The notes under the pieces are model-generated. The model saw nothing but the letters and a program-made list of their open reading frames with translations. It had not been told where the DNA came from and made no database searches. The position numbers and the translations under genes were made by a program. Below are positions 10,795-21,724 of a stretch of DNA of 64,000 nt, one piece after another (within the stretch, counting starts at the first letter, position 1; each line of letters opens with the position of its first letter). The stretch spans positions 2,454,516 to 2,518,515 of the forward strand of contig OX422201.1 of the NCBI GenBank assembly GCA_949130485.1, given 5' to 3'. This DNA comes from Agelas oroides (Eukaryota; Porifera; Demospongiae; Agelasida; Agelasidae).

Positions 10795-11480
10795 GCAGTG
10801 AGTTCAACTTTGATCATGTACGTGAAGCAGTAATGAATGTCAGTTGTAGAATTGAAGTTATTGAAATGCAGCAATTGAACTTCTGAAATTATCATGACCA
10901 CCTAAGAAAGCAGTATACAGAACGAACTAAAGAGTTGGACAATAAACCTCTTAATTTTTCCGATGCTGTTTGGTTTAACTTTGGTGTGGGTGAGAAATTA
11001 GTTAATGGAAAGCAAGTTAAATTAGAACACCCTAATGAAGTCTGAATAAGGCACATGTATGACGTCAATGAGGCACCACAGCATGTATCATACTTGAAGA
11101 ATCAAGGATTCATACTGGTGGGAATTGATGATCCACCCCTACCTCTATATGAACATTCCAATCAAGAAAGCCAAGGCCACACTTTCGGGGACATCCCCAC
11201 CCGCAGCAATCTGAAACCTAGGGGGATACAGTCCTTCCTCAACTTGCAACTTCAACTGATCCAACTGCACTTGGTCAGTTGTCCAAAATTCCAATTTGTT
11301 GGCTGTGATCTGAAATGGTTCACAATAGTATAACTTTTTTACCAAGAGAGACAAAAGTGGAGAGGACTTTAAGAAATTAGTTGCAGACTGTATTCCTGGT
11401 AAAGTTTCTACTCTGAACTACCAACAGTGGATTCAGACAGTGATGATTAAATTCTCAGCTTTGTACTGTAACTTTCGTCT
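10795..11480 (+). pseudogene. PHD/DUF7869-like gene, 3' part after the MITE
   Basis: Reading resumes with SEFNFDHVREAVMNVSCRIE, then RTKELDNKPLNFSDAVWFNF, the block MYDVNEAPQHVSYLKNQGFI and KRDKSGEDFKKLVADCIPGK. These are spread over at least two frames with in-frame stops. Order and orientation match a continuation of the gene that begins at 9597. Nothing further is recognised until the LTR at 12253; 11480-12252 is A+T-rich and featureless. Confidence 0.55.
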
Positions 11481-12252
11481 TTGTGTTAACGTGATGTAAT
11501 GTCCTTTCATTAAAATTCAGTAAAGGAATGTGACAATAGAACATTATAACAGTGCATGGATGTACTGTACTTAAGTGCAATGATGCAACTTAACGCACTC
11601 AAAGAACAACAATGTACAACTAATTACTGTTGGGGTGGGACTGAACATCTTTCCGTGATTCTTTGCTCAAAGCATATCCTGTCTTGGCTAGTGTCTGGTG
11701 TGATTCTAACTCCTCCTCTACTTCATTTTTTTTCTGACCCCTCTGTCAGAAATAAATAAAAACAAAAAAAATCGGGATGGGATGGGAGGGGAAAACAACT
11801 GCACTTAAATCCACACTGCTTGCTGTTTCCAAGAGGACTAAACTCATGCAAACCGTTGCTATAACACTAATCATTGCGCGTTCACACTCAGTCCCACCTT
11901 AAGTCTTGTCCCATTCCCATTCTGCAGAACTGCCTTGAACACAGTTGGCCTTCCATTTCTAGTTAACTTGGTTTAACAATGTTAAACCCCATTTAACTGG
12001 ATCATTCCATCAATCACACCATCTACTGCACTCAACTAAGATAGAACATTGGAGGGTGAGTCAGGTCGATGTCGCGTAGCAGTGGGAGAGTGAATATTCA
12101 CGTGACTGTAAATGCTAATCAAGTGATAATGCACCCTGCCTTTAGACAGCAGATTTGCGACTGCAACTTCATGACTTTTGTACATTGTCCTTGGCTAAAT
12201 GGAAGGAGGCCCTTCCCATATCGTCCACCAGAAGATGGAACCTCCCCCCCCC

Positions 12253-12447
12253 TGTAGTGTTTAGCTCCGTGACATAGACAGGAATTATTGTAGACACAAT
12301 ACAGGAGGGACACAGACACAAGAACTGACAAAATACACCAGAACACTAATATTTATATGCATGCATACAGGAAGTGATGATACAGGAAATAATAACTGAT
12401 AATCAAAGTCATGACATAATATCCCGTAATAGTCAGATCACACCACA
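12253..12447 (-). repeat. 3' LTR of the gypsy element
   Basis: 195 bp, matching 16315-16509 base for base as far as I can compare. On the element's strand it begins TGTGGTGTGATC and ends CACTACA. Confidence 0.92.
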
Positions 12448-12455
12448 TCCCCCCT

Positions 12456-15400
12456 TTAAGCTAGTCTCTCTGGCGGCAGGATACTTGTCCCAGTCCTTGA
12501 ACGAGTCATGATTCTCCTGGGAGGTATGGTCAATGCCGACTGTTGCTCGGGCTCAGCCTCAGTCTCAGGTGCATGGTCTGGCTCTGATTCAGGCACTACA
12601 ACAACCTGACTCCTGTTTCTGCGGAGTTCTCCTGATTCAGTTTCGACAACGTACGACCTTGGTGTTTCATCAGCAGTCACTACTCTGCCGGGAATAGGCT
12701 TGTCTTCTGACGTTATCCACACTGCTGAGTCGTCAGGAATTTCAGGGAGTTCTTTAGCTCCATGGCGACTGTCAAACTGTTCCTTTTGTTTCTTCTTAAA
12801 CTCAGCATTTTTCACCTTGAACTCTTTCAAGTAAGACCACTGAGGAATCAACATCGTATTTGACTGTGGAACTGCTGTACGAATCCTCCTGCCCATACAT
12901 AGCTCTGCTGGACTGTAGCCACACCAAGGATGTGGGGTCGCACGGTAACTCAGGACGGCTATGTGTGGATCCTGTGACTTCTTGAGCATTGTTTTGATAG
13001 TCTGGACCATCCTCTCCACTTGCCCGTTGCTTTGGGGGTATCGTGGGCTACTAGTTATGTGATTGAACCCGTAACTACTTGCAAACATAGCAAACTCCCG
13101 AGAAGAATACTGAGGTCCATTGTCACTGCGTACAGTCTCCGGGATACCGTGACGGGCAAATATCGTCTTCAGGGCAGTGATAACTTGACCAGAGGTAGTT
13201 GAGCTCAGTTTGACCACTTCTGGGTATCTAGAAAAGTAGTCCACAACTAGCAAGTACTGACACTTGTCCAGTTCAAAGAGGTCTGTTCCTACAAGCTGCC
13301 AAGGGTAATCAGGTAAGGGCGTTGCGATCAACGGTTCTCGTTTGTTCTTTGCTTGTCCAGCACACTCTCGACAGTTCTGCACCCGCTGAGCAATTGAGTG
13401 CATAACCCCTGGCCACCAGACAGACACAGTAACTCTGGCTCGACATCTTTCGATTCCTTGGTGACCTGCATGTATTCTCTCAAGTGTCTCTCTCTGGAGG
13501 GACTTCGGAACGACAATTCTGTTATTAAACAGCAACATGTTGTCACACACCGTGAAATTGTTCTTGAACTTAAAGTACGGAGCAATTTCAGGAGATATGA
13601 ACTTTTTCTGCGGCCACTCTGTTGTACAATACCTCAGAACTTGGGAACACACAGCATCCTGTTCTTGGGCCTTTCTATACTCTCCCAATCTCTGAGGAGT
13701 GGCAGGTAAAGATGTCTGCACGATTGCTTCCACAAAGCTCTCCACTTCCTCTTGTAGAGGGTCATCTGCAGACTCCGATACTGGGGCACGTGATAATGCA
13801 TCGGCAGTATACAAAAGTTTGCCCGGAACATGGTAGACAATGTAGTTGAACTTTGCAAGTCGCAAACGGAAGCGAACAATACGAGGGGGTAGAGCATCGA
13901 GATTTTTGGAGTTCAAGAGAGGAATGAGAGGTTTATGATCAGTTTCGATTGTGAACTTTCGTCCCAATACATAGTCCGAAAACTTTCCACAGGCCCATGT
14001 GATGGCCAACGCCTCCTTCTCTATTTGTGCGTATCTTCTCTCCGTCGGTGTCATTGACCTTGACGCGTAGGCTACCGGCTTCCAATCTCCTCCCTCTCGC
14101 TGCAGCAACACGGCCCCCAAACCAAATGACGACGCATCCGCTGAGATTTTCGCTTCTGCAGTAGGATCATACAGAGTTAAAATGGTTGGTTTCACTAGTT
14201 CCTCTTTGATACCAGCAAAAGCTTTCTCCTGGTCCGGTCCCCAGAGCCAAGTGCGTTTTGAACTGAGTAGCTCTCTTAGGGGTTGTGTTAACTCGGCTAC
14301 GTTTGGGGAAAACTTTCCTAGCTGATTCACCAGACCTAGAAATCTCCTCAAATCCGGCACTGACCTAGGAGCTTCCATTTCCGTGATGGCCTTGGTCTTG
14401 TCTGGGTCTGCTTTGACTCCATTGCAATCAATAATGTGTCCGAGGAATTTGATTGTCGTCTTGCTGAATTCACACTTGCTGGGATTTAGAGTGACATGAG
14501 CAGATTCGAGTCGCTTTAGAACTTTAACAAGTCGTTCACGATGTTCTCCTTCATCTTTTCCAAACACTAAAATATCGTCCATTTGACAAACAACTCCTTC
14601 TAGACCTTCTAAGATGCGGTTCATGCGTCGCTGAAATATCTCCGGCGCGCTGGAGATTCCGAATGGAAGTTTGTTAAAGGCATATCTGCCGAACGGCGTA
14701 ATAAAAGTCGTTAGTAGGCCAGATTCCTCTGACAGCGGAATCTGCCAAAAGCCGCTGTTTGCATCTAGTTTTGTAAACAAGGCTGCTCCTGACAACTGTG
14801 CAAGGGTATCATCAACTTTAGGAATCGGATGAGTCTCTCTCATCACACTCTCATTGAGTGCTTTCAAGTCGACGCATATGCGGACATCACCAGACCTTTT
14901 AGGTACGACCACCATACCAGCGCACCACTCTGTTGGATCGCTGACCTTGGATATCACTCCCAATGACTCCATTCGGTTTAGTTCATCCGAAACTTTGCCT
15001 CGCAATGGAATCGGCACATTCCTGGGTGTGTACAAGGCATAGGGTTTAGCATCTTCCTTTAGCTTGATTGTGTACGGTTCTCCGAAATTACCCAGGCCCG
15101 AGAATACTTGGGGAAACTCTTTTTTGACATCGGCGAGGGAGCTATAGGTACTTTCTACTCTCTGTACTAGCTTGAGAGCAGTGAGTGCAGGCAGACCAAG
15201 TAGATTGTTTTTGAGTCCTCTCACAACGAAAATGGTCTCCTGGCGGGACAGGTTCTTGACAGTAAGCCGTCCCCTGAACTGACCCAAAACTTGTAGCGAC
15301 TGGTAAGATGGGCCATACAGAACTCTCATAGATCTCTGGAGTCGTTTCCCATAAACTCTCTTGTAAGTCTCCTCCGACACTGCTGTGACCTCTGCTCCAG

Positions 15401-16298
15401 TGTCAAGTTTGAACTCGACTGCTTTGTCGTTGAGGCTCACAGTGCTTCTCCAGGAAGAACTGGATTCACTCGACAGTGTTCCTAGGAATGCTGCTCCCTC
15501 TTCCTCAGCTTCTACCTCCCCTGTGGAGGCTTGAGATGTCTTAGACAGACAATGGGCTTTGAAGTGGCCTCTCTTTTTACAATTATGGCAGATAACATTC
15601 CTGGCTGGGCACTTCTCATTCCCCTGATGCTTTCTTCTACCGCAACGAATGCATTTTGGAGGTGTCACACTATCTTGCGGTTTTGAGGCGGTGCCGGCCT
15701 TACTACGGGGCGGTCTTCTGGTGGTTTGTCGTGTCACGTCTTCCACCAGGTGTTGTTTTGTGGACATAGCTAGCTCTTTGGACTGCTGTCTCACTGCTTC
15801 TTTCTGGCGTATGGACTTCTTCGCACTTTCCAAGGTAAGATCAGCCTCCAGTTGTAGCTTCTCCGACATCCTTTTGTCTCTAATGCCCACAACTAGACGA
15901 TCACGGAGTATTTCCTCTTTGAGCGTTCCGTACTCACAGGTTTCAATCAGCTCATACAGGGCTGTGATATACTCCTCTGCAGTCTCGCCCTCTCTTTGGT
16001 CTCTTGTATTGAACTTAGCTCTTTCATAGATGATGTTTTTACGCACTTTGAAGTACTCGTCAAATTTTGACATCACCTCCTTGTACTTTTTGCGATCATC
16101 ATCCCCGATATTCGTTGACACTAGCACTCCCTCGGCGTCTTCGCCCAAACAGTACATGAGGGTGCTTACTCGGCGCGTCTCCTCCTCCTTATCCAGTCCG
16201 GACGCACTGAGAAACTGCTCAAAGCGTCTCTTCCACTTTTCCCATTCGTCGGGCTTTTTGAAATCAAACGGTTGTGGCGGTGCAAAAGGTAGCGCCAT
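12456..16298 (-). CDS. Gypsy gag-pol polyprotein, 1280 aa
   Basis: One continuous frame from ATG at 16298, 16 nt inside the 5' LTR, to a TAA overlapping the polypurine tract. Domains in order: retroviral-type Gag (residues 1-190); two Cys/His knuckles (about 216-250, including the CHNCKKRGHFKAHC type); aspartic protease with DTGA at about 299-302; reverse transcriptase (about 410-620) with LPFGI and a QMDDIL active-site box; RNase H (about 710-850); integrase with an N-terminal HHCC zinc module (HAGHQG...NCREC) and catalytic core (VGTDLF, SDNGPQYSS, NGQVER). There is no gag-pol frameshift or stop, so Gag would come from proteolysis or another mechanism. The C-terminus carries an acidic, Pro-rich tail. 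All expected catalytic residues are visible. Confidence 0.95.
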   Translation of the reverse strand: MALPFAPPQPFDFKKPDEWEKWKRRFEQFLSASGLDKEEETRRVSTLMYCLGEDAEGVLVSTNIGDDDRKKYKEVMSKFDEYFKVRKNIIYERAKFNTRDQREGETAEEYITALYELIETCEYGTLKEEILRDRLVVGIRDKRMSEKLQLEADLTLESAKKSIRQKEAVRQQSKELAMSTKQHLVEDVTRQTTRRPPRSKAGTASKPQDSVTPPKCIRCGRRKHQGNEKCPARNVICHNCKKRGHFKAHCLSKTSQASTGEVEAEEEGAAFLGTLSSESSSSWRSTVSLNDKAVEFKLDTGAEVTAVSEETYKRVYGKRLQRSMRVLYGPSYQSLQVLGQFRGRLTVKNLSRQETIFVVRGLKNNLLGLPALTALKLVQRVESTYSSLADVKKEFPQVFSGLGNFGEPYTIKLKEDAKPYALYTPRNVPIPLRGKVSDELNRMESLGVISKVSDPTEWCAGMVVVPKRSGDVRICVDLKALNESVMRETHPIPKVDDTLAQLSGAALFTKLDANSGFWQIPLSEESGLLTTFITPFGRYAFNKLPFGISSAPEIFQRRMNRILEGLEGVVCQMDDILVFGKDEGEHRERLVKVLKRLESAHVTLNPSKCEFSKTTIKFLGHIIDCNGVKADPDKTKAITEMEAPRSVPDLRRFLGLVNQLGKFSPNVAELTQPLRELLSSKRTWLWGPDQEKAFAGIKEELVKPTILTLYDPTAEAKISADASSFGLGAVLLQREGGDWKPVAYASRSMTPTERRYAQIEKEALAITWACGKFSDYVLGRKFTIETDHKPLIPLLNSKNLDALPPRIVRFRLRLAKFNYIVYHVPGKLLYTADALSRAPVSESADDPLQEEVESFVEAIVQTSLPATPQRLGEYRKAQEQDAVCSQVLRYCTTEWPQKKFISPEIAPYFKFKNNFTVCDNMLLFNNRIVVPKSLQRETLERIHAGHQGIERCRARVTVSVWWPGVMHSIAQRVQNCRECAGQAKNKREPLIATPLPDYPWQLVGTDLFELDKCQYLLVVDYFSRYPEVVKLSSTTSGQVITALKTIFARHGIPETVRSDNGPQYSSREFAMFASSYGFNHITSSPRYPQSNGQVERMVQTIKTMLKKSQDPHIAVLSYRATPHPWCGYSPAELCMGRRIRTAVPQSNTMLIPQWSYLKEFKVKNAEFKKKQKEQFDSRHGAKELPEIPDDSAVWITSEDKPIPGRVVTADETPRSYVVETESGELRRNRSQVVVVPESEPDHAPETEAEPEQQSALTIPPRRIMTRSRTGTSILPPERLA

Positions 16299-16314
16299 CC
16301 CACCGCTACCACCA

Positions 16315-16509
16315 TGTAGTGTTTAGCTCCGTGACATAGACAGGAATTATTGTAGACACAATACAGGAGGGACACAGACACAAGAACTGACAAAATACAC
16401 CAGAACACTAATATTTATATGCATGCATACAGGAAGTGATGATACAGGAAATAATAACTGATAATCAAAGTCATGACATAATATCCCGTAATAGTCAGAT
16501 CACACCACA
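16315..16509 (-). repeat. 5' LTR of the gypsy element
   Basis: Partner of 12253-12447. Its inner edge at 16315 is followed on the element strand by TGGTGGTAGCGG, a candidate primer-binding site; I cannot assign the tRNA. Confidence 0.92.
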
Positions 16510-17024
16510 CCCCCCCCCAAGGACAATCCAATTAGATGTGACTCCCCTCCTTCCCCACAAAAAAAAGCATACCAGGTGAGTGTGATCAACATTACCCAAC
16601 ACTTATACCAAAGGCATGAAAATAAATATATTTATTATATACCTAGTATACGTGCCAATAGTATTTCCCATAGAGCAACACGACTAATATTTTCCCATAT
16701 TCGATAGTCCGTATTCGATAGCCCACAGGGCATATGCTGCATAGCAACCGCGGCGTGTGCTTTAATTGGAATGCACTCGTAGCCGCTGCTGAAACAACGA
16801 ATAAGCTTTCATTACGGATGAAGACGGCATTATTTACTAACTTACGGTACTTTCTTCCACTGGTAGAGAGATCGATACGCGTGCTGGTGCCGTCCAAAGC
16901 TAGAAACAGGCCAGCAGCCTGAAGCTCATTAAATATGCACGCAGCAACGACCTTTGTACTGCGCATGCGCAGTAGCTGTCTATCTTCTAGGTGCTGCTAA
17001 ATCAGAGTAGTATATAATAAATCT

Positions 17025-17162
17025 ATTATTTGATGGGTGAGAAGGCAATATGGCTGGATATTGCACTCTTGTGCTGTATTTTCACTCGCCTGCGGCTCGT
17101 GAAATACGGCCGCACACTCGTGCAATATCCAGCCATATTGCCTTCTCACCCATCAAATAATA
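17025..17162. mobile_element. Foldback MITE, near-perfect 140-bp hairpin
   Basis: The left arm ATTATTTGATGGGTGAGAAG and onward for about 42 bp is exactly reversed at the right. A second inner stem (CTGTATTTTCACTCG with CGTGAAATACGGC) nearly closes the loop. It has the same design as the hairpin at 31249-31387. 16510-17024 holds nothing else I recognise. Confidence 0.85.
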
Positions 17163-17274
17163 TATATTTACATATTAATAGGCTTAACAACTGAAAAGAG
17201 AAACATACGAACATAAATACAACTGGTAGTAAACTACCTTGTAGCTGCAGACTGAGGTTGGGATACAGAAGCTA

Positions 17275-18180
17275 ACCAGGCAAGCGAATGTAAGTCTTGA
17301 ATGCCTCACTCTTCCATCTTCCCAATATTTTAATCATGGAATCAGGGATACCCTGCTCTGCTGCTGTAGTCGCTGCCCCGATTCGAAAACTATGTCCTGC
17401 ATAATGACTGGTTTCCAATCCCAGAGTTTGAAGTGCTTGATGAACATTATGAACCATAGACTCCCTTGTAAATGGTCGACCATCTTTCATCTGGAACAAA
17501 GGACCCTGTTTCATGCCCCTGACTGCTAAGTAGGCCATCAATGCAGCCACCGGACATAAGTCGTCCCCTGTACGCCCAATGCAAACATTTGTGCCCTTGT
17601 GAAAATGATCTGTCTTGGATCACTTCAAGTAAATTTGCAAACTATCAGATTGATAGGATTATCAACCGCCAGATCTAAAACCGACAAATATAGCTGAGCA
17701 TCAAAATTTTTGTCCAGTAGGCACCAACAGTTTATCTAGGCAGAAAAATGAAAAAACAAAACAAAACGTGCAAGCCACTGCCCAAAGCATTGTGAATGTG
17801 AAGTCCTCTGACTTAGGAGACCGTATTTGTCGTAAAATTGCTGGAGTGATTGGGAGACAAGGGCGAGATGGTTTGTCCAAATCATGTTTCTTACGCACAC
17901 CATTTTCCACCACCTTGAGCTTAGGCATTGAAGTTAGCTGCTTTGGTTCTGGAAGGCCCTTGGCAATTTGTTCATGACAAACTGCTGCCAGGTATGTCTT
18001 GATTGTCTAAACCACTATTTGCTAAATGAGCGACATAATAACATAACAGTGCTTGAGAAACAGGAGATGGATTTGACACAACAAACTGGGCACAAAAAGA
18101 CAAACTTGTTCTAACCACAGTGGTATGTCTTGCGTGTGGAAGTTGCTAATCCTCCCTCAAAATACTGTTGAACAGCTACG
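17275..18180 (-). pseudogene. DIRS tyrosine recombinase, degenerate
   Basis: Minus-strand pieces in several frames give a DIRS-type tyrosine recombinase: PLPITPAILRQIRS-like N-terminal region (17701-17928), LYLSVLDLAVDNPINLIV (about 17640-17700), TNVCIGRTGDDLCPVAAL, and the C-terminal catalytic part with HSFRIGAATTAAEQGIP and final tyrosine in TYIRLPG (17272-17550). DIRS elements use this enzyme instead of a DDE integrase to insert circular copies. An in-frame stop near 17620 and at least two frame changes break it. The H-x-x-R box and the nucleophile are still present. Confidence 0.8.
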
Positions 18181-20220
18181 TCCAACTCGGGGTTAGCCAG
18201 TCCGGTTTCTCTATAAGCAAGAGATCCTTTAATGGCTGTGGGATTGCGGTAGATTTCAATGACATGTTCAATGCTTTCTGTAGGAAAGAGGACAGGCGAT
18301 TGCGGGATAAATCATCAGCCAATTCATTGCAGCTGCCTGGAATGTACTTGGCTGACAAGAAAAATTCACCCCAAGCTTCCATGAATGATAAACAACGAAG
18401 AAAGTGCATAATATCAGGGTCTTTGCTAGTTCTAAAATGTGTCACTGCCACCACCGCCTGATTATCCGAATGACATATCACATCCAATGCTTTCCCCACA
18501 CCGCTGCTGCTAAAACCACCAGAATTAGCTCTTTCACAGCAATGTGTTTCTTAGTTGCATTGCTAGACCATGCCAATTGAAACCACTGTGATCCTGAATA
18601 AGCCCCACATCCCCAACTACCAGATGCATCTGAAAATACTTCTACATCGACTAACTGCTTGCCAACGGCTCTCATAAGTGAAATCCCATTCCACTCATTG
18701 AAAAGTAGCTTCCACCACATCAAATCCGATCTAAAGCCAGCTGACAACCCAATATTGCCATAAGGTCAAATATACGCCGCAGAAAAGTACCACCTGGTCT
18801 AACAATTAAACAAGCATGCTGACAGTGTCCAGCCAATGATGCCAAGCCACATTTTCTAATAGATACTCTTGGCTTTTTGCCTAACCACTCCCCCACTAGC
18901 TGATTTAGACGAACGAGTCTTTCTTTTGGCAGACGAAACTCCATTGCCACTGTATCAATAACAATGCCCAGAAACACCAAACAACATGTTGGCCCTTCAC
19001 ACTTATGAGTAGCCAAAGGAATTCCTAGAACTTCACATGTCCGGCTCATCACATCACAGTTAAACTTTCACTCATCTTCACCTGCTGCTCCAATAGTAAT
19101 AACAAATAGTGCCACAGATACCGAGCTCCCATTTCCTGAATGATCCATTGAGCTGCATCAGCAAGGGCATTGAAACTTTTGGGAGCCGAGCGTGGCAGAG
19201 TTGTGTCCACATATATATACCGTATTGTCGTGTGCAAGCGCCCATGGGCGCTCGCAGCCCAAGCCCGAAAAATTGGCCCTTACACGGAGGAGGTGCTTGA
19301 ATAGTCCCAACTACACCCGTGCAAGCGCCAACCCTGGATCCGAAGTTAACTGACAGGCGCTACTGAATTGACTCGCATCGTAGCTTCACCTGTGCTTCCT
19401 TTTTTAGGCAAACGAGGCCAGCGTGGCAGTAGAGAAAGCTGTATCCTGCTAGAAAACGGACCAACCCGAAGTCTCGTTGCCATGGCTTTGCAGCATTTGT
19501 CGCTTGCAGTACACGAACTTCGTACTGCAAGCGAAGAACGCTGCAGACGAGGGTACGACCGGTGTGTACATCCTGCCTGAAACTCATCGAAACAGTCTAC
19601 GTGAGCTCAAACTGTGAACTTTCGAGTCACCACGCAAGAATTTTGCATGGTGGGCGGTTACACGGAAGACCTCACAAACCACAGAACTGTCCAAAATTGG
19701 GGGGTGGGCCCTTACTCGGGGATGGGCACTTGCACGGGACAATACGTACCCTGCCATTTCATGCTCAGCAAAGGCCTGTCCTCCGGATGGACTGGGACTA
19801 TTCTGTAGGCATTCTGGATGTCAATCTTTGCAAGTTCTGTACCCGGTCCCAGCTTCAAAATAGCATGGATCCACAACCTCATCAACTTTGACATATTGAC
19901 GAGAGCACAATTGTTTCTGAGTGCCATCATTGACACTGGCTCCATCTGGACTTCGACTTTCCAACTTGATTGCTCTTTGGGATTACCCCAAACTTGCTAA
20001 TATGTACCCCAGGCAATTCCTCAAGGTCAAATAGACCAAGCACTCTCCCCAGCTCACACTCATCCAGCAAATACTTCTGAATGACATGAGGATGCTCTTC
20101 TACTGAACACATATTCTTCTTGGCTGCTCGCAGATTGCTACCCCTCTTAAAACCTACATATATGGAAATCGTAGACCCTGCAGTATGTAATCTGCAAGGG
20201 ATCGATCTGGGTATGCACAC
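18176..20220 (-). pseudogene. DIRS reverse transcriptase and RNase H, inactivated
   Basis: Going down the minus strand: thumb-like start and RT fingers (19712-20220, with IDIQNAYRIVPVHPEDRPLL), palm (19049-19217, VDTTLP..RSAPKSFNALAD), thumb (18720-19049), then RNase H with SDASGSWGCGAYS, VKELI, CHSDNQAVV and ELADDLSRN (18176-18747). In the palm the expected FGLRSAP lacks FGL, and the YLDD box is replaced by YLLLLL, so the polymerase active site is lost. A MITE is nested at 19220-19746, and a one-base frame change lies near 18490. Clearly dead, but its order (gag, RT, RNase H, recombinase) is standard for DIRS. Confidence 0.85.
19220..19746. mobile_element. MITE nested in the DIRS reverse transcriptase
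   Basis: The ends CCGTATTGTCGTGTGCAAG and its near reverse complement (CTTGCACGGGACAATACG) are flanked by TA on both sides, a Tc1/mariner-type target. RT sequence on either side joins across the site. Inside is an exact 13-bp palindrome pair (TCGCTTGCAGTAC, 19498-19530), a module also present in MITEs at 23405 and 33511. Confidence 0.85.
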
Positions 20221-20730
20221 AATAACTCAGCCCATTTTTGGATCTGCAATGGAGAAGTGATGGGTGCCAGCTTCCTGTTTCTTGAAAGTTCATCGATTGG
20301 CCCCCTATGCTTCTCCAATTCCAGGAGATCCACTGTATACTGATAGGCACCTACAAATCATGCAAAGCAAAAATAAACCTAAGCTTGGAGCAAGGATCGG
20401 TCACGCTACCTGACCAATGTGAAAGCTCCCTATAAGTATCCTATAAATTATAATGGGCTTATTAACCACATTCTACCCTATTCTCTCCAATTCAGTAGCT
20501 TCCTGATTGAGACAACTACTGACCAATACTCCTAATACATACATACATACGTACATACATACAACATAGATGCCATCATACAAACATGCAATACCATGAG
20601 GAACTTAATGTCAGACATCATATACATAACACGTAATGAGTAGCACTTGCACACTAGCACATAAATGCATGATGTGATAATTCATATATAAGTTAAAGTC
20701 CTGATCACTTCACAAAGTGAGTTCACGGAA

Positions 20731-21640
20731 TCAAGAGAGTCTAGGCTTCTTATAACCTGACAGCATTCCACTTTTTGCTCTGCACTCTGACCTCGGGTGA
20801 GGACCTTTGCACATGATGCATATATGAGCAAACTTGCATGCATCTTGGGCCCTCTGGCTTGTTAAAAAGCGGGCTTGCAAAGGCAAAGGCGCAAGTGGCA
20901 ACCCAGGTGGATGAGCCAATCCAGTAACAGGATAATGAAATGGTGTCGTAGGCCTGTAATGCCCAAAACAGCTGGCAGAAGAACATCCTTGCCAAGACTC
21001 TGGAGCAGCATGGTTGTCACTTAAACAAAGTGAACAAAACTTGTTCCTTCGAGCCTTCCCTGCCAGGCACAAGCTATGTGTTGGATTTAGCTTGGACCAA
21101 TTAAGGTCTTTGGTCACTGCCACTTGTCTGCGAAATGCTCTGTCATACATTACCCAACCCAAACCATCATAATCACAACTACATTTCACAATCAAAGCCT
21201 GGTACGCCATAAACTCAGGGACTTTGTCAGGGTATCTAGTGGACAATGCACCCACCATAGCCGAAAAACACTGAACCGAAACCAAAACATCTGTCACTGG
21301 AGCCCTGCGTCTCTTGGGGAATAAAGCCAGAAGTTTTCTTGTGCCCCACCTTCAGTGTCACTCCCTTCAGTCCCAACCAGGATTCCAGCAGCAACTCATA
21401 CATTTCAAGTAACTCCAAGTTTACCACACGCTGCACTAATTTTGCTGGAAGGGGCACTAAAACCTTCCCCCAGGAACATACCCGCAGGCACTGCCACCTG
21501 AGGCTTTGCAACTGCTGCTAGTTGCACATTTGCTGGTGAAGCAGAGGGTGCTGTAACCATGACAACAGGGTTGCCCTGTAACGCTGAGATAGCTGGCACA
21601 TTTGGAAAATTAGCAATCGATGGAGAGGGCAATCACACCC
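20731..21640 (-). pseudogene. DIRS gag, broken into three frames
   Basis: The minus-strand N-terminal piece (21405-21632) is Ala/Pro/Val-rich. A middle piece (21236-21511) holds the NLELLEMYELLLESW block. The main 188-codon piece (20731-21297) has YPDKVPEFMAY, VMYDRAFRRQ and a zinc-like C-terminus (CSLCLSDNHAAPESW, then CIMCKGPHPRSEC). Gag packages the element RNA. It parallels the fragment at 2510-3650, and the two copies differ enough to belong to different subfamilies. It lies about 500 bp upstream of the RT in element orientation, as expected. Confidence 0.8.
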
Positions 21641-21724
21641 ATGACAACAGCACCTGAACCACTACTACCTGCAAGAGCACAAACAATTGCACTGTAACAG
21701 TAGCTACATGACTGCTGCTAACCA

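Larger units (their letters stand above)
12253..16509 (-). mobile_element. Complete Ty3/gypsy LTR retrotransposon
   Basis: The 4,257-bp element has 195-bp LTRs at both ends that look identical by eye, a single uninterrupted gag-pol ORF, and C-rich flanks consistent with a 5-bp duplication (CCCCC). Direction is right to left. A candidate primer-binding site starting TGG adjoins the 5' LTR at 16314, and a polypurine tract (AAAGGGGGGA) adjoins the 3' LTR near 12448-12457. Identical LTRs with an open frame imply a very recent insertion that may still be mobile. Confidence 0.93.

Noticed and set aside
12119..12346. Short hydrophobic ORF repeated at 16166-16408
   Set aside because: It is repeated only because it lies in the two LTRs; no evidence that it is a gene.
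15649..16326. Open frames on the plus strand opposite gag (126 and 98 codons)
   Set aside because: They are antisense shadows of the intact gag-pol ORF and show no domain.
20520..20570. ACATACATACAT run as a possible CRISPR-like or satellite array
   Set aside because: It is a short CATA microsatellite with no spacers.
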